Shown: positions 7,302 to 16,478 of the stretch, piece after piece
Numbering within the stretch: position 1 is the stretch's first letter
Layout: every line of letters starts with the position of its first letter
Source: an uncultured Candidatus Nitrosopumilus sp.
GTDB lineage: Archaea; Thermoproteota; Nitrososphaeria; Nitrososphaerales; Nitrosopumilaceae
Reading direction: 5' to 3'
Assembly (NCBI GenBank): GCA_951812655.1
Contig: OX638319.1
Location: 496,001 to 560,000, forward strand
Length of the DNA stretch: 64,000 bases
Notes under the pieces: model-generated
Told to the model about the DNA's origin: nothing
Database searches by the model: none
The model's input: only the letters and a program-made list of their open reading frames with translations
Position numbers and translations under genes: made by a program

Positions 7302-8014
7302 TTTTCCCATTGCCATCTGTAATTCATGTATGAATCCAGATTGGTTTGATTGAACACCATTACAGACAAATCCGAAAATTCTTTGCCTTCCAAATCTTTT
7401 ACAGTACCTACAAAACTTGTCTCATTTTCTGTTGTAATTGCCTCATAAACATGAACTTTCATTTTTCCTGTATCGAAACCATGCTCTCTTAAGTATATTG
7501 CAATTTCAGATTGCATAAAATGTTTGTCAGGTTGTTTTGGCCATGGTCTTGGCACCAAAACTACACTATGACCATCAATCAAAGCTTTTTGCAATTCCAA
7601 TTTTTTATCCTCAATTGGTGTTGTTACGTGCATCGTGATTACCTTGGATTTGTCAAGGGGGACTTTTGCTCTTGATGCAGCAACTTGAATCGAACTTATT
7701 CCAGGAATGACCTCAATTTCTCCGAAAATCTCAATAAGCCTATCTACAACTTCCGATTCTGAAAAATTTACGTCTCCAGTAAATGGAATTACTAACGTCC
7801 TGTTGCCTAACTCTGGAAGAATTTTCTGATATGATCTTTCTTGGTCATTCATAGTAATTTCATACACTTCTTTTCCTTTAATCAGATGCTCTATTGTTTT
7901 TAAGGTATATTTGTAACCAACAACTATATCACAATTCTTTACGATATCATTTACAACTTCTGTTACGTATTTTGGAGAACCTGGCCCAACACCCACAGCA
8001 AAAACTTTTCCCAA
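7298..8014 (-). CDS. cbiE: Cobalt-precorrin-7 (C5)-methyltransferase CbiE
   Basis: The product is 238 residues from a TTG start two bases after the upstream gene's stop. It has the N-terminal FAVGVGPGSPKYVT loop and the IPFTGDVNFSE and VIPGISSIQVAASR motifs of the tetrapyrrole methylase family; the pattern with GDVNFS fits CbiE. CbiE uses SAM to methylate C5 in anaerobic-type cobalamin synthesis and works with CbiT, here encoded 37 kb away at 45008. Some archaea fuse CbiE and CbiT; here they are separate. It is probably co-transcribed with the 163-residue gene upstream. Confidence 0.88.
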   Translation of the reverse strand: MGKVFAVGVGPGSPKYVTEVVNDIVKNCDIVVGYKYTLKTIEHLIKGKEVYEITMNDQERSYQKILPELGNRTLVIPFTGDVNFSESEVVDRLIEIFGEIEVIPGISSIQVAASRAKVPLDKSKVITMHVTTPIEDKKLELQKALIDGHSVVLVPRPWPKQPDKHFMQSEIAIYLREHGFDTGKMKVHVYEAITTENETSFVGTVKDLEGKEFSDLSVMVFNQTNLDSYMNYRWQWEN

Positions 8015-8016
8015 TA

Positions 8017-8508
8017 TTACTTGGTGAAGTTTTGCCTGTCTTTAATATATTGCACAAAAGGTTCCCAGTCTACCTTCATGTATTTCGTAGGCTCTTTTGC
8101 AGGATATTTGACCCAATCTTGGGCTATGGAGTATTGAAACTTTTCATCCTTTCCATCTTTGCTAAACTCTAATTGCAATGAACTTCCCCAATCTTTTTCT
8201 GTAAAGCTAATATTTGATATTTCATCAAATGACAATTCAGTATTCCTGTCGTCTTCAAGGTCATTCATCAAATCTTTCTCATTATATCCATCGTGACGAA
8301 TCATCGTATTTTTCGACTTGATAAAATTTATGACTTGTCTTTGAGTTATTGCCTTCCACCAATTTATTTTTGATTCTGTTTTGTGTACAAACATCAAATG
8401 TTTATCAGTCAATACCAACATGCCTTCTTTTCCACCGATTGAAAAAAATTTTTTAGACTCTCTCCATATTGAAACTAAATGTGCCTGAATATTCTCATCA
8501 GGTTCCAT
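8017..8508 (-). CDS. Conserved hypothetical protein, PH/GRAM-like
   Basis: The protein has 163 residues from an ATG at 8508, is soluble and has no signal peptide. The middle part (GGKEGMLVLTDKHLMFVHK) has the beta-hairpin rhythm of PH-like or GRAM-like domains, and ISNISFTEKDWGSSLQLEFSK continues it, with a C-terminal helix WEPFVQYIKDRQNF. No function can be assigned. The two-base gap to cbiE suggests translational coupling, which hints at co-expression with cobalamin genes but proves no role in the pathway. Confidence 0.65.
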   Translation of the reverse strand: MEPDENIQAHLVSIWRESKKFFSIGGKEGMLVLTDKHLMFVHKTESKINWWKAITQRQVINFIKSKNTMIRHDGYNEKDLMNDLEDDRNTELSFDEISNISFTEKDWGSSLQLEFSKDGKDEKFQYSIAQDWVKYPAKEPTKYMKVDWEPFVQYIKDRQNFTK

Positions 8509-8581
8509 GTTGATTAATTTATTGAACTTTGTTAAAAACTAATACAATTAGCTTTTAAGTAACTAATCTTGAGAAATTTTA

Positions 8582-10090
8582 TTGAATAAAATATTTTCAT
8601 TTTTCATGTTTTTATTGTTGGTAGTTGGATTTGGAAATTTTGCATTTGCTCAGTACGATGATGAATTAGTAGTACTAGAAACCAATCTAGGAAATATTGT
8701 AATTGACTTTTTCCCCAATGATGCACCAAATCACGTTGAAAATTTTATTGGGTTGGCTGAATCTGGATTTTACGATGGAACTCTTTTTCATAGAATAATA
8801 CCGGGGTTTATGATTCAAGGTGGTGATCCCAACACAATAAACGGCGATCCAAACACATGGGGAACAGGCGGTCCAACTACGAGGGTAGATGCAGAATTTA
8901 ATACAATTGAACACAATCGTGGAATTGTTTCAATGGCAAGATCAGCTGATCCTAATAGTGGAGGTTCGCAATTTTTTATAGTACATGGGGATTCCAATTT
9001 TCTTGATGAGCAATACACTGTATTTGGTAGAATTGTAACTGAAGAAAGTTTTGAAACACTTGATAAAATTGCCGGAGTTAAAACAGAACCAGTAGATAGA
9101 CCTGTGGATCCCGAACAGGTCAAGATCACAAAAGCCACAATCGTAAATCGTTCTGATGTGCCAGATATTCTTGTATTAGAGGAGCCTGAACGTACTCAAT
9201 CCGCTGTAACCCCTTCTACAGGAAATCAGATGTACGAAAGTGCTGAACATGAAATTGGATTTAGTGTACCAGAAGGATGGTTATTGCAAAATCCTGACAA
9301 AGTAGAGGAAAATTCCCCTGATGTAGTTGCAGTTGGACCAAAAATTGGATTTATGAATCCTGTAATATCTCTCTTGGTATTGGATACTAATCAAAGATCA
9401 TTAGATGATATTATTTCTGAAAAAACAGAAGCAATTCAACCAGTAATTGAGTCAGGCAACTTAAAAATAATTTTACAGGAAAAAACTATGCTAAATGGAA
9501 ATAACGTATATGTAACTGAGGCGGAAGGAACTTTTTTTACGAACGATGAAGAGTTTAATGTCAAATTTAAAGAAGTAATGATTTATGACTCTGATAAATT
9601 CTATACTCTTGCATACAGTAATGGATTAGATGACTTTGACGCTCAACTTCCAAGATTTGAAGAAACAATTGACTCATTTGAAATACTCTCACAAGATATT
9701 TCATCAGATACATCCGATGCGGAAGGAGGCGGTTGTCTTATCGCAACAGCCACGTTTGGAACTGAGTTTGCACCACAAGTACAGCAACTAAGAGAAATTA
9801 GAGACAATTCCCTTTTGACAACCAAGTCTGGAATAGCATTTATGAGCGGATTCAACCAAATCTACTATTCATTCTCGCCTGCAATTGCAGATTTAGAACG
9901 TGAGAATCCTATTTTCAAAGAAATTGTCAGAGTCGCAATTACTCCAATGCTGTCGACATTATCAATTTTGAATTTTGTAGAAATTAATTCTGAGGCAGAA
10001 ATGCTATCGTACGGAATTGGAATAGTTCTAATGAACGTTGGAATGTATTTTGTTGCACCTGCAATTATTATTTATAAAATTAGAAAATAA
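8582..10090 (+). CDS. Secreted cyclophilin-type peptidyl-prolyl isomerase with extra C-terminal domains
   Basis: The protein has 502 residues from a TTG start. A signal peptide (1-24) is followed by a cyclophilin domain (about 27-185) with FHRIIPGFMIQGGDP, SMARSADPNSGGSQFFI and YTVFGRIV, which hold the catalytic Arg and proline pocket. Residues about 215-365 form a PsbP/serine-protein-like domain (IGFSVPEGWLLQNPDK). The C-terminal region begins GGGCLIATATFGTEFAPQV, the cysteine-containing CFI-box C-terminal domain frequent in thaumarchaeal exported proteins, and ends in a transmembrane helix (about 475-498). The protein is probably anchored outside the membrane as a folding catalyst. The tripartite fusion is unusual. 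Confidence 0.88.
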   Translation: MNKIFSFFMFLLLVVGFGNFAFAQYDDELVVLETNLGNIVIDFFPNDAPNHVENFIGLAESGFYDGTLFHRIIPGFMIQGGDPNTINGDPNTWGTGGPTTRVDAEFNTIEHNRGIVSMARSADPNSGGSQFFIVHGDSNFLDEQYTVFGRIVTEESFETLDKIAGVKTEPVDRPVDPEQVKITKATIVNRSDVPDILVLEEPERTQSAVTPSTGNQMYESAEHEIGFSVPEGWLLQNPDKVEENSPDVVAVGPKIGFMNPVISLLVLDTNQRSLDDIISEKTEAIQPVIESGNLKIILQEKTMLNGNNVYVTEAEGTFFTNDEEFNVKFKEVMIYDSDKFYTLAYSNGLDDFDAQLPRFEETIDSFEILSQDISSDTSDAEGGGCLIATATFGTEFAPQVQQLREIRDNSLLTTKSGIAFMSGFNQIYYSFSPAIADLERENPIFKEIVRVAITPMLSTLSILNFVEINSEAEMLSYGIGIVLMNVGMYFVAPAIIIYKIRK

Positions 10091-10091
10091 A

Positions 10092-11474
10092 CTACCAAAC
10101 ATCATCTACTTCGTCAAGCTGCCTATATTCTTTTTCAGGTTCATGCTTCATCAATTTCAATCTTGAAATATCTCTATCAAAGAACAAATCTATTGTCCAA
10201 TCAAGAAACACACGAGTTCTTTTATCAAAAGTTGAAATTTTGGAGAGGTATACGTTTCTCCAAATCAACCATGCCCAGAATCCAGATATGTTCATCCCCA
10301 AAAATGTAGCAATTCCGGTTCTTTTTCCAATAATTGCCATCTGACCCTTGGAATGATAGACAAATTTTTCTTTTTTGGAATTTGATATCATTGATATCAA
10401 ATTTTTTGCTGCGACCTTTGCTTGAGCTTCTGCAATTTGGGCAGTAGGCGGAAATGGTCTTTGCGTTTCGGGATCCAAAAACATTGCACAATCTCCAATT
10501 GCAAATACGCCCGGAAAATCCTGGACTTCAAGATAATCATTGACAATTAACTTGCCCTTTTCAGTCTTGAACATTGATCTCTTGATTGTGTTTACTGGAG
10601 TAACTCCCGCAGTCCAGATCAATGTCTTTGTTCTAATTACGTCTGTTATTGGTTCTTCATCTTCCTCTTTTGGATTCTGAACCAATAATTTGGTAGTGAC
10701 TTCATTTCCATCAAAGCTGGTTATTGCAGTTTTCAGCCTGATGTCGATTCCGTTATCTGTCATTTTCTCCTTTGCAAATCCTGCTAGCTTCTCGTTGAAT
10801 CCGGGTAAGATCATTCCCAAGGCTTCTATTACAACCACCTTGAGATCATTTTTGTGAATTGTAGGATAATATTTTCGTGCATCCAAAAGAAGATCCATTA
10901 ATTCGCCCGCAGTCTCAATTCCCGCAAAACCTCCTCCTGCAACCACAAAGTTCAGAAAGCTCTTTCGAAGAATAGGATCCGTCTCATTTTCTGCTTGTTC
11001 AAGCATGTCGATAACCCTGTTTCTTAGCATCACCGCATCATTTAGTGTCTTCATCGTATAGGCATTTTTTTCCACATCAGACATTCCAAAAAAGTTGGTC
11101 TCGCTACCGAGTCCAACTATGAGAAAATCATAATGTACTGATATGCTCCTCTTGTCTCCAGTTCCCCATAATGTTACCAGTTTTCCATACGGATCAATAT
11201 TTTTAATTCTACCCTCATAGAATTTTATTTTTTTACAAATTGTCCTGATTGGCAAAACAATATGTCTAGTTTCTATCATACCAGATGCCACTTGAGGCAG
11301 CATCGGTGTAAACAACAAAAAATTATCTTCACTAATCATCACAAGCTCAATCTCATCATCATTTCCTATCTTTGATTCTAATTGTCTAGCACATTCTACT
11401 CCGGCAAATCCCCCACCCAAAATTACAATTTTCTTTTTATTTCTAACCAATCGAATCCTTTTCACAAAATACAC
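10092..11474 (-). CDS. Type II NADH dehydrogenase-like FAD-dependent oxidoreductase
   Basis: The protein has 460 residues from a GTG start; nearby TTG/GTG codons are alternatives. Two dinucleotide-binding motifs are present: KIVILGGGFAGVECARQL for FAD near the N-terminus and FVVAGGGFAGIETAGEL (about 170-186) for NAD(P)H. The late VFAIGDCAMF motif binds FAD, and PPTAQIAEAQA is typical of NDH-2. A C-terminal amphipathic segment (GFWAWLIWRNVYLSKI) would attach it to the membrane. NDH-2 oxidises NADH and reduces quinone without proton pumping. Quinone specificity cannot be read from the sequence. It converges with the cyclophilin gene, 1 bp apart. Confidence 0.88.
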   Translation of the reverse strand: MYFVKRIRLVRNKKKIVILGGGFAGVECARQLESKIGNDDEIELVMISEDNFLLFTPMLPQVASGMIETRHIVLPIRTICKKIKFYEGRIKNIDPYGKLVTLWGTGDKRSISVHYDFLIVGLGSETNFFGMSDVEKNAYTMKTLNDAVMLRNRVIDMLEQAENETDPILRKSFLNFVVAGGGFAGIETAGELMDLLLDARKYYPTIHKNDLKVVVIEALGMILPGFNEKLAGFAKEKMTDNGIDIRLKTAITSFDGNEVTTKLLVQNPKEEDEEPITDVIRTKTLIWTAGVTPVNTIKRSMFKTEKGKLIVNDYLEVQDFPGVFAIGDCAMFLDPETQRPFPPTAQIAEAQAKVAAKNLISMISNSKKEKFVYHSKGQMAIIGKRTGIATFLGMNISGFWAWLIWRNVYLSKISTFDKRTRVFLDWTIDLFFDRDISRLKLMKHEPEKEYRQLDEVDDVW

Positions 11475-11518
11475 GCATATATAATATAATAGGAGTTCTC
11501 TAGAAATTAGTAGCGTCT

Positions 11519-12184
11519 TTAGGTTCTCATAATATCTGAATGTAAAATATCATACGCCCTTGATGAATCTCTTTCATTAAGAATTATTATGATGTTATCC
11601 TGACTAAAAAATGCATTTACCAATTCTATTCCATTTGCATGTAGAACTTCAGCAACATAAGATACCACATCTGATTGGTTTTGAGAATTGGGAATTGAAA
11701 TTCTGATCTTTGCAAGACCCGTACTAAACAAATCGTCTCTTTCTGAAACACCATTGAAAATTTTCCTGATGTCTTCCATATCCTCTGTTAGAAACCTAAA
11801 CGAATCAGAGAGTCGGAAAAAATCATAATTGTTTGTTACCTTGGAGAACTTGTCCAAAATTGCCATAGGATCCATCTTGTTTGAATCCTTAATTGAAAAT
11901 TTGACGTCCATGATTCCATCTGTTAAAGCCAGTCTTGCATTTTTTAAAACAAATTCATCTTTTACTTCCTCTTTAATTTCAAACGAGTCTGCATATCTCT
12001 TGATAGCAACTACCACAGTATTGAGATTCACCGAATTTCCTAGTATCTTCTCTATCTCTGGTTGAATTTTTACTGCCAGTGCTGTATAGTTGATCAAATC
12101 CATTTTCATGCAATCGTAGATTGAACGATTTCTGGTGATTATTTCTCTCACAACTTCAGGTATAGACATGCTAGTCGTTCTCAT
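11519..12184 (-). CDS. ACT-domain-like conserved archaeal protein
   Basis: The protein has 221 residues from an ATG at 12184. The N-terminal helical stretch (IPEVVREIITRNRSIYDCMK, then INYTALAVKIQPEIE) is typical of a conserved archaeal family of ACT-like proteins. The C-terminal half (about 140-215) has ACT rhythm: LAKIRISIPNSQNQSDVV, a helix, then IELVNAFFSQDNIIIILNE. ACT domains sense amino acids and related ligands; the ligand is unknown. No catalytic domain is attached. The promoter region is shared with the divergent sHsp-Cdc48 genes. Confidence 0.7.
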   Translation of the reverse strand: MRTTSMSIPEVVREIITRNRSIYDCMKMDLINYTALAVKIQPEIEKILGNSVNLNTVVVAIKRYADSFEIKEEVKDEFVLKNARLALTDGIMDVKFSIKDSNKMDPMAILDKFSKVTNNYDFFRLSDSFRFLTEDMEDIRKIFNGVSERDDLFSTGLAKIRISIPNSQNQSDVVSYVAEVLHANGIELVNAFFSQDNIIIILNERDSSRAYDILHSDIMRT

Positions 12185-12265
12185 TAAAATTATTATTAAA
12201 TGTCAATTATAATAGGATTATGTAATATATCATAGAAATTTCAATAATACTTATATTATGTAAGA

Positions 12266-12283
12266 CCTATTACATACAATAGG
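12266..12283 (+). promoter_or_regulatory. Inverted repeat at the sHsp start, possible operator
   Basis: CCTATT-acatac-AATAGG is a perfect 6-bp inverted repeat with a 6-nt loop. It overlaps the AGGTGA ribosome-binding site (12281-12286) and sits just below the TTATATTATG promoter-like tract at 12251-12260. Position and symmetry suit a repressor site or an mRNA hairpin that masks the ribosome site, possibly heat-responsive. This is inference. Confidence 0.5.
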
Positions 12284-12294
12284 TGAATATGACA

Positions 12295-12786
12295 ATGTTC
12301 TTTGATAGCGAATTTGATAGAATCTTCAAAAGAATGTCAAACTCTTTTTTCGACATAGATGACATTTTTGAAGAATTCAAGGGAAATGGTTCTGAATCTG
12401 GCCCGTATTATTATGGTTATACAATGACCGTTGGTCCAGATGGAAAACCTGTGGTAAAGGAGTATGGAAACGTCAAACCAGGCCTGCTTCCAACTTCTGA
12501 TACACGTGAACCACTTGTTGATACAATTGTCGACAAAAAAGAAAACGTAGTAAAACTCATAGCTGAGATGCCAGGAGTTGAAAAGTCTGACGTCAAAATT
12601 GTTGTTGAAAATAAGACAGTAGATGTTTCAGCAGAACATGGTGACAAAAAATATCATGTGAAAGTTCCGATGCAATTCAAAGTGGATGAAAATGCAAAAG
12701 CTTCTTACAAAAACGGAGTTTTACAAATCCTCTTCAAATTGATTGAAGAAGAAAAGCCAAAAGGCAAAACGGTGGAGGTTGAATAA
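12295..12786 (+). CDS. Small heat-shock protein, Hsp20/alpha-crystallin family
   Basis: The product is 163 residues from the ATG at 12295; GTG 12283 and ATG 12289 are in frame, but AGGTGA at 12281-12286 sits best for 12295. The alpha-crystallin domain (about 80-160) shows VVKLIAEMPGVEKSDVKIVV, a short beta-loop, and the conserved A-x-x-x-NGVL motif as ASYKNGVLQILFKL. The N-terminal arm is rich in Phe, Gly and Tyr, as usual. sHsps hold unfolded proteins for refolding or disposal. The gene lies 27 bp before cdc48 on the same strand, so a holdase and an unfoldase appear to be co-expressed. Confidence 0.92.
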   Translation: MFFDSEFDRIFKRMSNSFFDIDDIFEEFKGNGSESGPYYYGYTMTVGPDGKPVVKEYGNVKPGLLPTSDTREPLVDTIVDKKENVVKLIAEMPGVEKSDVKIVVENKTVDVSAEHGDKKYHVKVPMQFKVDENAKASYKNGVLQILFKLIEEEKPKGKTVEVE

Positions 12787-12813
12787 ACCCCTCTTTCTTT
12801 TTGAGGTAATGAT

Positions 12814-14955
12814 ATGAGTGAAATAGTTTTAAAAATTGAAGAAAGTCCACAACAACATGTTGGACGAGGCAGGGCCATCATTGATCCCAAAGTAATTGAA
12901 GATCAAAAATGGAATACTGGACAAATACTGGAATTGACATACAACAAAAAAACACATGTAAAACTCTGGCCCGGTTCTCCCGAAGAATACGGTTCAGGTA
13001 TTATCAAAGTTGATGGGATGACAAGACAAAATATTGGAGCTGGAATCGGTGATAAAATTTCACTAAAAACAGTAGAAGTCGCTAATGCTGAACAAATAGT
13101 CTTATCCCCAACTGAAAAGATTGCTGCAGAAGGATTACAAGAATACATGATTTACAACCATCTTAATCACGTGTTTACAACTGGAGATTCGGTTTCTCTT
13201 AATACCCAGATGGGAGGAAGAGTCCAATTTATTGTGACGAATACAAAACCATCAAAACCTGTTTTAGTTACTGAAAATACCATTTTCAAACTCGGTGCAA
13301 TGACTAAGGAAGTTGATTCCTCTTTTCCAAGGATAACATATGATGAACTTGGTGGGCTAAAAAACGAAGTTCAAAAAATTCGTGAAATGGTGGAATTGCC
13401 AATGAGACATCCAGAATTATTTGATAAAATAGGTGTGGAAGCCCCAAAAGGCGTGCTTTTGTATGGTCCTCCGGGCACTGGCAAAACATTACTGGCAAAG
13501 GCCGTAGCTGGAGAAACCAACGCCCACTTTATTTCATTGAGCGGTCCTGAAATCATGGGTAAACATTATGGTGAAAGTGAAGAGAGAATCAGGGAAATTT
13601 TCACTCAGGCTGAAGAAAATGCACCTAGCATAATTTTCATAGATGAGATTGACTCAATTGCCCCAAAAAGGGATGAAGTTTCTGGTGAGCTAGAAAAAAG
13701 AATTGTTTCACAACTGCTAACTCTGATGGACGGAATGAAGTCTAGAGGCAAAGTTGTTGTAATAGCTGCAACAAACAGACCAGATTCAATCGATCCTGCA
13801 CTTAGAAGACCAGGCAGATTTGATAGGGAAATTGAGATTGGAATTCCTGACGATGAAGGACGATTCGACATCCTTTCAATTCATACCCGTGGTATGCCAA
13901 TTGATGAAAAAGTAGATCTAAAACAAATCTCAAAAATTACACATGGATTTGTAGGAGCCGACTTGGAAGTACTATCCAAAGAGGCTGCAATGAGATCTCT
14001 TCGTAGAATTCTTCCTGAAATTGATCTTGATGAAGAAAAAATCTCTTCGGAAATTCTTCAAAAGATCCAAATCACCGGTGATGATTTCAGAGATGCACTA
14101 AAAGAAGTAAGACCCAGTGCACTCCGCGAAGTCCAAGTCCAAATTCCCGATGTAAATTGGGATGATGTTGGAGGTCTAGATGCACTAAAAGAGGAACTCA
14201 AAGAAGCTGTTGAATGGCCAATAAAATACAAGGATGCGTATGATTATGTGAATTTAGACACACCAAAAGGCGTGCTATTACATGGTCCTCCGGGAACTGG
14301 AAAGACATTGATAGCAAAGGCTCTTGCAAAGATGACCGAGTCTAATTTCATCAGCATTAAGGGTCCAGAACTCCTCTCCAAATGGGTTGGAGAATCTGAA
14401 AAAGGAGTTCGAGAAATATTCAGAAAAGCGAGACAGGCGGCTCCATGCATCATTTTCTTAGATGAGGTCGATGCACTAGTACCTAGAAGAGGAAGCAGTG
14501 GTTCAGATTCACATGTCACAGAAAATGTGGTCTCACAAATTCTAACAGAAATTGATGGGCTTGAAGAACTAAACAATGTCTTGATAATTGGTGCGACAAA
14601 TCGATTAGACATAGTAGATGAGGCTCTTCTCAGACCAGGCAGATTTGATAGAATTATCAAGGTTCCAAATCCTGATGAAAAAGGAAGGCAGCATATCTTT
14701 GAAATTCATACAAAGAATAAGCCTCTTGCAAGTGATATAAAAATCTCAGAAATTGTAAAGTTGACTGATGATTTTAGTGGTGCTGAGATTGCAGCAGTTG
14801 CAAACAGAGCAGCTATCAGGGCACTAAAGAGATATGTCAACGGCAAGTTGAAGAATGTTAAGGAGATCAAGATATCTCAAGAAGATCTAATTGAAGCTGT
14901 GGGTAAGGTAAAACCTCTAAAGAAAGAGGCTCCCATACCTCAATCGATAAAATAG
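12814..14955 (+). CDS. Cdc48/p97/VAT-type AAA ATPase
   Basis: The protein has 713 residues from an ATG at 12814. The N-domain (about 1-180) has the double-psi barrel signature [10 protein letters not shown] and the Cdc48_2 part. D1 has Walker A GPPGTGKT at about 218 and [15 protein letters not shown]2 has Walker A GPPGTGKT at about 491, [15 protein letters not shown] and the arginine-finger segment LLRPGRFDR. It is a homohexameric unfoldase that feeds proteins to the proteasome or other partners. It is in line with the sHsp gene upstream. The C-terminus ends soon after D2 and lacks the HbYX proteasome-docking tail at the last three residues (SIK). Confidence 0.95.
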   Translation: MSEIVLKIEESPQQHVGRGRAIIDPKVIEDQKWNTGQILELTYNKKTHVKLWPGSPEEYGSGIIKVDGMTRQNIGAGIGDKISLKTVEVANAEQIVLSPTEKIAAEGLQEYMIYNHLNHVFTTGDSVSLNTQMGGRVQFIVTNTKPSKPVLVTENTIFKLGAMTKEVDSSFPRITYDELGGLKNEVQKIREMVELPMRHPELFDKIGVEAPKGVLLYGPPGTGKTLLAKAVAGETNAHFISLSGPEIMGKHYGESEERIREIFTQAEENAPSIIFIDEIDSIAPKRDEVSGELEKRIVSQLLTLMDGMKSRGKVVVIAATNRPDSIDPALRRPGRFDREIEIGIPDDEGRFDILSIHTRGMPIDEKVDLKQISKITHGFVGADLEVLSKEAAMRSLRRILPEIDLDEEKISSEILQKIQITGDDFRDALKEVRPSALREVQVQIPDVNWDDVGGLDALKEELKEAVEWPIKYKDAYDYVNLDTPKGVLLHGPPGTGKTLIAKALAKMTESNFISIKGPELLSKWVGESEKGVREIFRKARQAAPCIIFLDEVDALVPRRGSSGSDSHVTENVVSQILTEIDGLEELNNVLIIGATNRLDIVDEALLRPGRFDRIIKVPNPDEKGRQHIFEIHTKNKPLASDIKISEIVKLTDDFSGAEIAAVANRAAIRALKRYVNGKLKNVKEIKISQEDLIEAVGKVKPLKKEAPIPQSIK

Positions 14956-14985
14956 TCTAAATACTAAGAATAACGACATAGAACC

Positions 14986-15204
14986 ATGAAACTCTATCTT
15001 GATTTTGAACCTTGCAAAGAATGTCATGTGATGATGGCTGAATTAAGTAGTCCTGAAATGATTTTTGCTGATGAGAAGACCAGATCAGATGAATCAGCGA
15101 AATTTCTTAGGCATTTAACATATAATCACACTGAAGTAGTTCAAGCTGTTATGGAAGATCTCCCAAAACAAAAAAGGGATCAAGAACCTGATTTCTATGG
15201 ATAA
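14986..15204 (+). CDS. Small hypothetical protein with possible zinc site
   Basis: The protein has 72 residues from an ATG at 14986, 30 bp after cdc48 on the same strand. It contains FEPCKECH and later HLTYNHTEVV, so a C-x2-C with H-x4-H zinc site is possible. The rest is acidic and helical, ending KQKRDQEPDFYG. I do not recognise a family. Its spacing suggests it could be expressed with cdc48, but nothing in the sequence ties it to that role. Confidence 0.6.
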   Translation: MKLYLDFEPCKECHVMMAELSSPEMIFADEKTRSDESAKFLRHLTYNHTEVVQAVMEDLPKQKRDQEPDFYG

Positions 15205-15275
15205 CTCTATCTCAATTCTAAGAAATTCAAGTTTTGTGTATGAACATAATTGTTTCACTGTTTTGATATAGTAAA

Positions 15276-15713
15276 ATGAAAAGAAGTATTGTTTTGGGAG
15301 TATCTTTAATACTTTCATCTGTTATATTTTCACAAATTGTTTTAGCCGTTGAACCAGAGCAAGAGCCTCAACCACCTCAGATTCCTGAACCTAGTCCTTC
15401 CCCCGAGCCAATTCAACCGCCAGTTCCTGAACCAGTTCCTGATCCGTTCCCAGAAGAATCTGATGCAGAGAAAATAGGACAATTAACTGAAGAAAATTTT
15501 GAACTTAAACAGCAAATCAATAATCTGAAAAATCAGATTTCACTACTGAAAAATGAAAATTCAAAACAGGTATCTGAGATTAATGAACTAAAAAATATTG
15601 TAAAAAATCTCAACGAGATCACAATGGAACAAATTAAAGTAATCCTGGAATTAGCAAATCAATTGAAAAATGTGATATTTGAAAAAATATTGCTGCCCGT
15701 TATCAATTTATAA
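15276..15713 (+). CDS. Secreted Pro/Glu-rich coiled-coil protein
   Basis: The protein has 145 residues. A signal peptide (1-25, ending VLAVEPE) is followed by a Pro-Glu-Gln-rich spacer (about 26-60, repeats of the type PEPxPEP) and a long coiled coil (about 65-125, heptad-like LTEENFELKQQINNLKNQIS). The last 20 residues are hydrophobic (VIFEKILLPVINL). No enzyme motif is visible. The layout suggests an exported structural or cell-surface-spacer protein, with the proline stretch acting as a stiff linker. Low complexity in the middle limits homology detection. Confidence 0.65.
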   Translation: MKRSIVLGVSLILSSVIFSQIVLAVEPEQEPQPPQIPEPSPSPEPIQPPVPEPVPDPFPEESDAEKIGQLTEENFELKQQINNLKNQISLLKNENSKQVSEINELKNIVKNLNEITMEQIKVILELANQLKNVIFEKILLPVINL

Positions 15714-15770
15714 TTTCTCAAATCAATTTAGAAATTCACAAAATGCATGGAGCCGTTATTATCTGAAATA

Positions 15771-15962
15771 TTATTTCTTTATTGATTCTAACGAATGTCC
15801 ACGATTTGTGATCATTTGAATTACTGCTTCAATAGTATAGTCGATACCATGCTCTTCTTCAAAATGATTCCTGAATTTCTCAATCATCTCCAAAGTTTTT
15901 TCCCCTTCTAGAATGTATTCACATTCAAAACCATAGTCTTTACATCTTAATTTTAATGTCAT
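15771..15962 (-). CDS. DUF1059 small protein
   Basis: The protein has 63 residues and reads LKLRCKDYGFECEYILEGEK, then RNHFEEEHGIDYTIEAV. The pattern C-x-x-x-G-x-x-C-x-x-x-x-x-G near the N-terminus followed by HF-x-x-E-H-G is the DUF1059 family, small proteins with two conserved cysteines and two histidines that may bind metal. Function is unknown. It is divergent from the fluoride-channel gene, with 129 bp between starts. Family assignment is fairly secure. Confidence 0.75.
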   Translation of the reverse strand: MTLKLRCKDYGFECEYILEGEKTLEMIEKFRNHFEEEHGIDYTIEAVIQMITNRGHSLESIKK

Positions 15963-16091
15963 TTGGTCTGAAAAAATATTGAACCTATAAAAACTATAGG
16001 CATATTTTTCTGATTCAAAATGATCATCCGTGAATTCAACTTAAATTTCTACATATAGCTCTAATAATGTAAAACAGGTTGTATTGAGTAG

Positions 16092-16472
16092 ATGAAAGGT
16101 TTGGAATTCATTTTTCTTGCGGCTGGTTCAGTTCTCGGCGCATTTCTAAGATACAAAGTCACTGAATCCCCAATGCTTTTTAATACATTACCTATCAACG
16201 TGCTAATAGTAAACGTTCTCGGCGCATTTATTCTCGGCGCATTTGTTATATTATCTGAACAATGGCATCTTGATGGTAGATATTCTCTTTTTGCTGCCGT
16301 AGGATTTTGTGGCTCACTTACCACCATGTCCTCATTTGCACTTGATTCAAGTAACCTTCTTGAGAATAATAATTACGGCGCATTTGCAATCAATGTTGTA
16401 ACTAATGTAGGTCTATCAATTGCAGCGCTAATTGGAGGAAAGTCATTAATGAGTGCCATTGTTAACAATTAA
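16092..16472 (+). CDS. crcB: Fluoride channel/exporter CrcB (Fluc)
   Basis: The protein has 126 residues and four hydrophobic helices. It carries the family signature GSVLGAFLRYKV near the N-terminus and GFCGSLTTMSSFALDS (about 75-90), with the Fluc GxxGxxTTFS-type segment in helix 3 and conserved Asn in helix 2 (IVNVLGAF). CrcB proteins form dual-topology dimers that let fluoride out of the cell. No crcB-type riboswitch could be seen in the 129-bp upstream region. The LGAF motif recurs three times and is each time encoded by the same CTCGGCGCATTT string. Confidence 0.92.
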   Translation: MKGLEFIFLAAGSVLGAFLRYKVTESPMLFNTLPINVLIVNVLGAFILGAFVILSEQWHLDGRYSLFAAVGFCGSLTTMSSFALDSSNLLENNNYGAFAINVVTNVGLSIAALIGGKSLMSAIVNN

Positions 16473-16478
16473 TTAGAA

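Noticed and set aside
15963-16091. Fluoride riboswitch upstream of crcB
   Set aside because: No crcB-motif pseudoknot sequence could be seen; the leader is AT-rich and short.
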